Origin: JBDTNL01 sp039933785
Lineage (GTDB): Bacteria > Acidobacteriota > Thermoanaerobaculia > Multivoradales > JAGPDF01
Assembly (NCBI GenBank): GCA_039933785.1
Contig: JBDTNL010000101.1
Location: forward strand, 1 to 10,791
Length of the DNA: 10,791 bases
Direction: 5' to 3'
Both the position numbers and the translations under genes were made by a program. Under the pieces are notes generated by a model. It saw only the letters and a program-made list of their open reading frames with translations, had not been told where the DNA came from and ran no database searches. This document shows, in pieces, positions 5,570 to 10,791 of the stretch. Each line of letters begins with the position of its first letter. Position 1 is the first letter of the stretch.

Positions 5570-8256
5570 CGGCGATCGATCCTCCCGCGGATCCCGAGAG
5601 CCGCAGGCTCGCCGAGGCCGATCGCGACACCGAGCGCGTCTTGTGGCGGCGCTGGGGGCCTTACCTCGCCGATCGACAGTGGGGCACGGTGCGCGAGGAC
5701 TACAGCAAAGACGGCAATGCCTGGGACTACCTGCCGCACGATGCGGCGCGCAGTCGAGCCTACCGCTGGGGTGAAGATGGCCTGGCCGGGATCTGCGACC
5801 GCCAACAGCGCCTGTGCTTCGCCCTGGCACTTTGGAATGGGCGCGATCCGATCCTCAAGGAGCGGCTCTTCGGGCTCACCAACGCGCAAGGCAATCACGG
5901 TGAAGACGTGAAGGAGGTGTACTACCACCTCGACGCGACGCCGACGTCGTCGTATCTGCGGATGCTCTACAAGTATCCACAAGCCGAGTTCCCCTACGCT
6001 CGGCTGGTCGAAGAGAACGCCCGTCGCACCCGAGAGGATCGCGAGTTCGAGCTCGTCGACACCGGCGTGTTCGCCGAGGATCGCTACTTCGACGTTGACG
6101 TCGAATACGCCAAGGCCGGTTTCGAGGACATCCTGATCCGCCTCACGGCCACCAATCGCGGCCCCGACGCGGCCCCGCTGTGGCTGCTGCCGCAGCTCTG
6201 GTTCCGCAACGTCTGGTCCTGGGACGCGGTCAAGCCGGAGCGACCCCAGCTGAGCGTGGTCGACGGAAGAGTGCGTGCCGTGCACGCCACGCTGGGCACG
6301 ATGTGGCTGGTTAACGACGCTCCGGGCGGCGCAGCCGAGCTGATGTTCTGCGACAACGACACCAACGGACCCAAGCTCTTCAATACTCCTGCGGAGCCGG
6401 GCCGCTCCTATAAGGATGCATTCCACGAGGCGATCGTCCACGGCCGGCGCGAGGCGCTCGCTGCTCTGGGCACGGGAACGAAGATGGCAGTGGGGGTGCG
6501 CCGCGAGGTACCCGGGGGGTCGAGCACGACGCTTCGGCTGCGCCTCTCTCGCCAGCCGGCCGCACTGCCGTTCGTCGATTTCGACGAGACGTTTGCGCAG
6601 CGCAAGCGGGAGGCCGATGCCTTCTATTCAGCGCTGCCGCACGTCGCCGTCGATGCCGACGATCGCAAGGTGCAACGCCAGGCGTTCGCGGGTCTCTTAT
6701 GGAGCAAGCAGTTCTACGCCTACGACGTCCCCGTGTGGTTGCAGGGCGATTCCGCGCAGCCGCCGCCGCCCGCGGAGCGCCGCAAGGGCCGCAACGTGGA
6801 CTGGATCCACCTGAACAACGCCGACGTGCTCTCGATGCCGGACTCCTGGGAGTACCCCTGGTACGCGTCCTGGGACTTGGCGTTTCATTGCGTCGCCTTG
6901 GCGGAGATCGATCCGGAGTCCGCCAAGGGCCAGCTCGTGCTGTTGCTGCGCGAGTGGTACATGCACCCCAACGGAGAGCTGCCGGCGTACGAGTGGGCGC
7001 TCGGGGACGCGAATCCTCCGGTGCATGCCTGGGCCGCGCTGAGCGTGTATCGCATCGATCGCGAGCGCACGGGAGTGGCGGATCACGAGTTCCTCGAGCG
7101 CGTGTTCCACAAGCTGCTGTTGAACTTCACCTGGTGGGTGAACCGCAAGGACGCCTCGGGTCACAATGTGTTTCAAGGCGGCTTCCTCGGTCTCGACAAC
7201 ATCGGGGTCTTCGACCGCAACAGCCAGCTACCGGACGGCGGGCAGCTCGACCAGGCGGACGCCACCGGCTGGATGGCGATGTACTCGCTCAACCTGCTCC
7301 GCATCGCGCTCGAGCTCGCCAAGACCAACCGGGTGTACGAGGACGTGGCGACGAAGTTCTTCGAGCATTTTCTGTACGTCGCCGCGGCACTCGCCAACCT
7401 CGGTGCCGAAGCCGAGGCCGATGGCATCGACTTCTGGGACGACCAGGACAACTTCTTCTACGACGTCCTGCGCTTGCCGGACGGGCGCACCGAGAGGCTC
7501 CGCGTGCGTTCGATCGTCGGGCTGATCCCGATCTTCGCGGTCCAGATCCTCGATACCGAGCTGCTGTCCGGGGCGCCGCAATTCGCCGCGCGCATGCAGT
7601 GGTTCCTGGACAACCGGCCGGATCTTGCGCGGCTGGTCTCCCGCTTCCGGGAGACCGATGCTCACGATCGCAGCCTGCTCGGCCTGTTGCGCCGGTTTCG
7701 CCTGAAGAGCGTGCTGGCGCGCATGCTCGACGAACGCGAGTTCCTTTCACCCTTCGGCGTGCGGGCGCTGTCGCGCGTATACGGCGAGACGCCGTACTCA
7801 CTGACCGTCGGCGCGAGCACCTTTACCGTCGCCTACGAGCCGGGCGAGTCCACCTCGGGCGTCTTCGGCGGCAACTCGAACTGGCGCGGCCCGGTGTGGA
7901 TGCCGGTGAATTTCCTGCTCGTCGAATCCCTACACCGCTTCGGTCGCTTCTACGGGGACGACTTCAAGGTCGAATGTCCCACGGGGTCGGGCGTCCTCAT
8001 GACGCTCGATCAGGTGGCGGACGAGCTCAAGCGCCGATTGGGCAACCTGTTCCGACTCGACGAAAGCGGCCGTCGACCGATCTTCGGGGACGACGAGAAA
8101 CAGCAGACCGACCCGCATTTCCGGGACCACCTGCTGTTTCCGGAGTATTTCCACGGCGACACCGGTAGAGGCGTCGGAGCGATGCATCAGACGGGATGGA
8201 CGGCCCTCATCGCGCAGCTCCTGGCGCCCTCGCCGCGCGCTGACCCGACTCGATGA
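5566..8256 (+). CDS. GH63-type (MGH1-like) glucosidase, large cytoplasmic form
   Basis: This 896-residue protein belongs to the large bacterial proteins annotated as glucosidase with a GH63-like (alpha/alpha)6 barrel. The N-terminal region is strongly family-like: WGPYLADRQWGTVREDYS at 30-47, WDYLPHDAARSRAYRWGEDG at 53-72 and GNHGEDVKE near 109-117. The barrel follows from about residue 340 to the end. Asp437 in the WDLAFH word fits the GH63 general acid. Glu860 in PEYFHGDTGRG, followed by HQTGWTALI (874-882), fits the general base by analogy with the ENY and EQY words of E. coli YgjK and eukaryotic glucosidase I. NWRGPVWMPVN at 772-782 is another barrel hallmark. There is no signal peptide, so it acts inside the cell, on an alpha-glucoside that the sequence does not identify. 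The gene is translationally coupled to the decarboxylase and is probably the last gene of its operon. Confidence 0.9.
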   Translation: MTAIDPPADPESRRLAEADRDTERVLWRRWGPYLADRQWGTVREDYSKDGNAWDYLPHDAARSRAYRWGEDGLAGICDRQQRLCFALALWNGRDPILKERLFGLTNAQGNHGEDVKEVYYHLDATPTSSYLRMLYKYPQAEFPYARLVEENARRTREDREFELVDTGVFAEDRYFDVDVEYAKAGFEDILIRLTATNRGPDAAPLWLLPQLWFRNVWSWDAVKPERPQLSVVDGRVRAVHATLGTMWLVNDAPGGAAELMFCDNDTNGPKLFNTPAEPGRSYKDAFHEAIVHGRREALAALGTGTKMAVGVRREVPGGSSTTLRLRLSRQPAALPFVDFDETFAQRKREADAFYSALPHVAVDADDRKVQRQAFAGLLWSKQFYAYDVPVWLQGDSAQPPPPAERRKGRNVDWIHLNNADVLSMPDSWEYPWYASWDLAFHCVALAEIDPESAKGQLVLLLREWYMHPNGELPAYEWALGDANPPVHAWAALSVYRIDRERTGVADHEFLERVFHKLLLNFTWWVNRKDASGHNVFQGGFLGLDNIGVFDRNSQLPDGGQLDQADATGWMAMYSLNLLRIALELAKTNRVYEDVATKFFEHFLYVAAALANLGAEAEADGIDFWDDQDNFFYDVLRLPDGRTERLRVRSIVGLIPIFAVQILDTELLSGAPQFAARMQWFLDNRPDLARLVSRFRETDAHDRSLLGLLRRFRLKSVLARMLDEREFLSPFGVRALSRVYGETPYSLTVGASTFTVAYEPGESTSGVFGGNSNWRGPVWMPVNFLLVESLHRFGRFYGDDFKVECPTGSGVLMTLDQVADELKRRLGNLFRLDESGRRPIFGDDEKQQTDPHFRDHLLFPEYFHGDTGRGVGAMHQTGWTALIAQLLAPSPRADPTR

Positions 8257-8274
8257 GGTGAGCGTCGGCGGCGT

Positions 8275-8307
8275 CCCAGGCCGGATTCGTAGATTCCGCG
8301 GCCTTGG
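8275..8307 (+). terminator. Possible hairpin after the glucosidase gene
   Basis: AGGCCG (8278-8283) can pair with CGGCCT (8299-8304), and the flanking CC (8275-8276) and GG (8306-8307) can extend the stem across one C-T mismatch, with a loop of about 15 bases. It lies 18 bases after the stop codon. No T-rich tract follows, so it is not a classical Rho-independent terminator. It may slow RNA decay or be chance in GC-rich DNA. Confidence 0.25.
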
Positions 8308-8421
8308 TCTGGGGCAGCCAACGGCAGGCGGGCCGTGGTTGTCGCGGAGAGGCTGTTCGGATCGCCGGTCGGCGTGATAAGTTTTGCGGGCACCGCCGGC
8401 CGGCCGCCAGGCCCGCCCCAC

Positions 8422-8426
8422 AGGAG
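8422..8426 (+). promoter_or_regulatory. Ribosome binding site for the S1-domain protein
   Basis: AGGAG sits ten bases before the ATG at 8437. It favours this ATG over the in-frame GTG at 8335, which would add 34 residues without family resemblance. Confidence 0.6.
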
Positions 8427-8436
8427 CCCCCACGAC

Positions 8437-9804
8437 ATGACCGAACAAGCGGAAGAACAAGGGAAATCTTTCGGCGAGATCCTCGCCGACTTCGAGACCA
8501 CGCCGGAGGGCGGCCGCCGGCCGGATCCCGCTCCGGGTGAAAAGGTGAGCGGAACGATCCTCTCGATCACCGACGAATCGGTATTCGTCGACCTGGGCAC
8601 CAAGTCCGAGGCGGTCATCGCCACCAGCGAGGTCAAGGATAAGGAAGGCAAGGTCACGGTGGCCGTAGGGGAGACCATCGAGGCCACGGTCGCCGGCTTG
8701 GACTCGGCCTCGGGCGCCATCCAACTGCGCAAGAAGCTTGGCGCCGGCGGCCGCAAACAGGCACGCGCTCAGGAAATCCCGGAAGAGCTCCGCCAGGCGT
8801 ATGCGCTCAAGGTGCCGGTCGAAGGCCTGGTCACGGGCTTCAACAAGGGCGGCGCCGAAGTGAAGATCTTCGGCCTGCGCGCCTTCTGCCCGGTGTCGCA
8901 GCTCGATCTTGGATTCGTCAAGGAAGCCCTGCCCTACGTCGGCAACAAGTACACCTTCCGCATCATTCGTCTCGAAGAAGGCAAGGGCCGGCCGAACGTG
9001 GTGGTTTCGCGGCGCGCCCTGCTCGAGGAAGAGTCCGCCGCCAAGGCGGCGGTCATTCGAGCCACTCTCGCCCCCGGCCAGGTAGTGAAGGGCAAGGTGA
9101 CGTCGCTCGCGGCCTACGGCGCCTTCGTCGACATCGGTGGCATCGAGGGCTTGCTGCACGTGAGCGAGATCGCGCACGCCCGGCTGGCGCATCCGAACGA
9201 GGTCCTCCAGGAAGGCCAGGAAGTCGAAGTCCAGATCACCAAGATCGAGCCCGGCAAGGACGGCCGCGAGCGCATCTCGCTGTCGCGCCGCGCCCTCGAG
9301 GCCGATCCTTGGAAGAGCGCCGCGGCGCGCTTCAAAGAGGGCATGGAGATCGACGGCATCGTGAAGCGCCTGGAGACCTTCGGCGCCTTCGTCGAGATCG
9401 CGCCGGGTGTCGAAGGGCTCCTGCACATCAGCGAGCTCGCCAAGATCGCGCAGGCCGCCGCCGCGGCGAAGAGTGGCAAGGGCGCCGGCAACCGCGGTAG
9501 CGCTTCTCGAGGCATGGGCGGCGATCAACGTCTGAAGCACGCCCGCGAGGGTGCGCAGCTCGGGCAGAACATCCACGTGAAAGTGCTTGGCGTCGACAGC
9601 GCCAAACGGCGCGTTTCGCTCGGCGCCGCGGTCGAGGACGACCACGCCGACTTCCGCGAGTTCAAGAAGGAGCGCGCCGCTGCCGCCAAGGCCGCCGCAC
9701 CGTCTCGGGGTTCAGGGCAGAGCTCAGACGCCGTCGCCGCCGCCAAGCCCGAGGGCAACTTCGGTACTCTGGCGGACTTCTTCAAGAAGGCCGGGCTGAA
9801 GTAG
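8437..9804 (+). CDS. Four-domain S1 RNA-binding protein
   Basis: The 455-residue protein has four OB-fold S1 repeats at roughly 34-98, 125-193, 214-284 and 301-395. The third and fourth are the clearest: VVKGKVTSLAAYGAFVDIG with EGLLHVSEI, and DGIVKRLETFGAFVEI with EGLLHISEL. Typical repeat ends are SRRAL (191-195, 283-287). The fourth repeat is interrupted between its HISEL strand and the final strand by an Ala/Gly/Ser-rich insertion of about 37 residues (336-372). The C-terminal tail (about 396-455) is charged and Ala-rich and ends in NFGTLADFFKKAGLK. It should bind single-stranded RNA in the cytosol, probably on ribosomes or in mRNA handling. Ribosomal protein S1 proper usually has six repeats in proteobacteria, so this is more likely an accessory S1-type protein. 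It appears to be a single-gene unit, facing a convergent gene 26 bases away. Confidence 0.9.
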   Translation: MTEQAEEQGKSFGEILADFETTPEGGRRPDPAPGEKVSGTILSITDESVFVDLGTKSEAVIATSEVKDKEGKVTVAVGETIEATVAGLDSASGAIQLRKKLGAGGRKQARAQEIPEELRQAYALKVPVEGLVTGFNKGGAEVKIFGLRAFCPVSQLDLGFVKEALPYVGNKYTFRIIRLEEGKGRPNVVVSRRALLEEESAAKAAVIRATLAPGQVVKGKVTSLAAYGAFVDIGGIEGLLHVSEIAHARLAHPNEVLQEGQEVEVQITKIEPGKDGRERISLSRRALEADPWKSAAARFKEGMEIDGIVKRLETFGAFVEIAPGVEGLLHISELAKIAQAAAAAKSGKGAGNRGSASRGMGGDQRLKHAREGAQLGQNIHVKVLGVDSAKRRVSLGAAVEDDHADFREFKKERAAAAKAAAPSRGSGQSSDAVAAAKPEGNFGTLADFFKKAGLK

Positions 9805-9830
9805 GCAGGCTGCCGGGCGGTCAGGCGGAC

Positions 9831-10577
9831 TCAGAGCCCGCCCGTCACATCGAGCAGCGCTCCGGTCGTGTACGACGCTTCATCGGAGAGCAGCCAGAGA
9901 ATCGCCTGGGCGATTTCGCCCGGCTGGCCGCCCCGGCGCATCGGAATCACACCCTTCAAGCGGTCGACCCGGCCAGGCTCGCCGCCATCGGTGTGAATCT
10001 CGGTGTAGGTCATGCCGGGACGCACGGCATTCACGCGAATGCCCTGGTCGGCGACCTCGCGCGCGAGCCCAATCGTGAAGGTATCGAGCGCTGCCTTCGA
10101 CGCGGCGTAGTCGACATACTCGCGCGGCGAGCCGGTGCGCGACGCCGCCGAGGAGACGTTCACGATCGATCCGCCGGCTCCGCCATGGCGGGTCGACATG
10201 CGACGTATGGCCTCGCGGGCGCAAAGGAACGGACCGAGCACGTTGACCGCCAGCGTTCTCGCGATGCGTTCCGCGGACATCGTCTCGACGTACATCTGAG
10301 GAGAGACCACGCCAGCGTTGTTGACCAGGCCGGAGAGCGTCCCCATCTCGCGGTCGATCGCCTCGAAGAGGCTTTCGACCTCCGCTTCGCTGGCCACATC
10401 GGCACGAAACGCTCGCGCCGTGCCTCCAGAGGACATGATGGATGCGACCACGCTCTCGGCCTCCGCCTCCCGTGCGCGGTAGTTGACCGCGACCGCGTAG
10501 CCGCGCTCCGCGGCCAGGCGCGCGGTCGCCGCGCCGATGCCGCGCGCGGCGCCGGTGACCAGGAGAACACGGCTCAT
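9831..10577 (-). CDS. ygfF: Short-chain dehydrogenase/reductase, YgfF-like
   Basis: This classical SDR has 248 residues from the ATG. Numbering from that ATG, it shows TGAARGIG at 8-15, NNAG at 86-89, the catalytic SS at 142-143 and YAASK at 157-161 (Tyr157, Lys161). It closely resembles E. coli YgfF along its length as I recall it: AVNYR after the first helix, EYVDYAASKAALDT, GIRVNAVRPGMTYTE, GGEPGRVDR, MRRGGQPGEIAQAI, LLSDEASYTTG. YgfF is an NAD(P)-dependent oxidoreductase of unsettled physiological substrate, so I assign only the family. I chose the ATG because it matches the YgfF N-terminus. A GTG twelve bases earlier (10589) has a better ribosome site (AAGGGA about nine bases upstream) and would add MRAP. 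The gene is convergent with the S1-protein gene and transcribed alone within the window. Confidence 0.9.
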   Translation of the reverse strand: MSRVLLVTGAARGIGAATARLAAERGYAVAVNYRAREAEAESVVASIMSSGGTARAFRADVASEAEVESLFEAIDREMGTLSGLVNNAGVVSPQMYVETMSAERIARTLAVNVLGPFLCAREAIRRMSTRHGGAGGSIVNVSSAASRTGSPREYVDYAASKAALDTFTIGLAREVADQGIRVNAVRPGMTYTEIHTDGGEPGRVDRLKGVIPMRRGGQPGEIAQAILWLLSDEASYTTGALLDVTGGL

Positions 10578-10589
10578 CGGGGCGCGCAC

Positions 10590-10693
10590 GCCGGGCTGTC
10601 CCTTGCGGTGTTGATCGGAACGAGAGCGACCCGAAGGCTGCCGAGTCGCGCGAGCCGTTTGGATGACGGGAACATCGGAAGCGATGGTAACAG
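10590..10693. other. Spacer upstream of the SDR gene
   Basis: About 100 bases lie between the SDR start and the repeat island. They should contain the SDR promoter on the minus strand. I see no clear -35/-10 pair, no operator-like dyad, and no supported gene. Confidence 0.4.
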
Positions 10694-10791
10694 CAGGCAG
10701 GTGCCCAGTCGCAGTCAGGTGCAGTCGCAGTCAGGTGCCCAGTCAGGTGCCTGGTGATTGTTCACAAGTAGCTGCCCCCAGTCAGGTGCCT
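10694..10791. repeat. Cluster of short CAGTCAGGTGCC repeats, running off the window
   Basis: The core CAGTCAGGTGC occurs at 10712-10722, 10728-10738, 10740-10750 and 10779-10789, and a one-mismatch copy CAGGCAGGTGC is at 10694-10704. A 16-base unit CAGTCGCAGTCAGGTG is perfectly duplicated in tandem at 10706-10721 and 10722-10737. The last two copies extend to CAGTCAGGTGCCT (10740-10752 and 10779-10791), separated by 26 bases that contain the inverted repeat GTGA-TTGT-TCAC (10754-10765). The core includes an imperfect palindrome, CAGG-TG-CCTG. The last copy ends exactly at the window edge, so the array probably continues. The layout recalls REP/BIME-type or RAYT-associated repeats in intergenic DNA, but no transposase is in view. 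Confidence 0.8.

Larger units (their letters stand above)
8257..8436. other. Intergenic spacer, only sizeable same-strand gap in the window
   Basis: These 180 bases separate the glucosidase stop from the S1-protein ATG. I see no convincing gene. In-frame sequence upstream of the S1 start reaches a GTG at 8335, but it lacks a ribosome site and is unlike the S1 family. The spacer holds an imperfect hairpin near its start (8275-8307), a short dyad CGCCG-GT-CGGCG at 8363-8374, a relatively AT-rich GATAAGTTTT patch at 8376-8385 that could be a -10 region, and the palindrome GCCGGCCGGC at 8395-8404. No good -35 box at standard spacing is visible. A terminator plus a new promoter for the S1 gene is the natural reading, but it is an inference. 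Confidence 0.5.

Noticed and set aside
3713..5830. A 705-codon open frame on the minus strand opposite the RidA, decarboxylase and glucosidase genes
   Set aside because: Its product is Arg/His/Ala-rich with no recognisable domain, and the plus strand carries three clear protein families here. Long antisense frames are expected in GC-rich codon-biased DNA.
6699..8168. A 489-codon plus-strand frame inside the glucosidase gene
   Set aside because: The sequence is Arg/Ala-rich and motif-free, while the frame around it has continuous GH63 similarity including both catalytic words.
7930..9645. A 571-codon minus-strand open frame opposite the glucosidase end and the S1 gene
   Set aside because: It is a shadow of the plus-strand genes: no family motif, biased composition, and it spans a real intergenic spacer.
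9805..9830. Bidirectional terminator between the convergent S1 and SDR genes
   Set aside because: The 26-base gap has no clear stem with a T-tract on either strand, so I could not support a terminator.
9993..10757. A 254-codon plus-strand frame opposite the SDR gene that reaches into the repeats
   Set aside because: The minus strand has a complete YgfF-like SDR. This frame is low-quality sequence and ends with translated repeat units.
10694..10791. CRISPR array
   Set aside because: The repeats are only 11-16 bases, spacing is irregular, and there are no unique spacers of uniform length or cas genes.

Overview
The window is GC-rich, densely packed bacterial DNA. It carries seven complete protein genes and one truncated gene on the plus strand, then one minus-strand gene and a short repeat island at the right edge. 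Codon usage is strongly GC-biased, spacers are tiny, and the set of genes (four-S1-domain protein, roughly 900-residue GH63 glucosidase, RidA/PLP decarboxylase pair) fits an environmental bacterium. A deltaproteobacterial-type, Binatia-like or acidobacterial lineage is my guess; the sequence alone cannot fix the taxon. I see no RNA gene, CRISPR array, transposase gene or phage gene.

Region 1 (1-3716) is a surface-polysaccharide block. It holds the tail of an RmlD-like sugar-nucleotide reductase, a FnlA/WbjB/CapE-type UDP-GlcNAc 4,6-dehydratase/epimerase, a GT4 glycosyltransferase and a FnlC/WbjD/CapG-type 2-epimerase. Together the three sugar-nucleotide enzymes match the route UDP-GlcNAc to UDP-N-acetyl-L-fucosamine (UDP-L-FucNAc), and the glycosyltransferase is the likely user of that or a related sugar. 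The genes overlap or nearly abut, so they are probably one operon that begins left of the window.

Region 2 (3744-8256) starts only 27 bases later. It encodes a RidA-family imine/enamine deaminase, a group II PLP-dependent decarboxylase of unknown substrate, and a large cytoplasmic GH63-type glucosidase. The decarboxylase and glucosidase genes share an ATGA overlap. RidA next to a PLP enzyme makes biochemical sense; the link to a glucosidase is unexplained and is the most interesting functional question here.

Region 3 (8257-9804) has the only sizeable same-strand spacer (180 bases, probably holding the end of the upstream unit and a new promoter), followed by a four-S1-domain RNA-binding protein with a low-complexity insertion in its last domain.

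Region 4 (9831-10791) has a minus-strand YgfF-like short-chain dehydrogenase, convergent with the S1 gene. Its upstream side ends in a cluster of short CAGTCAGGTGCC repeats that runs to the window edge.
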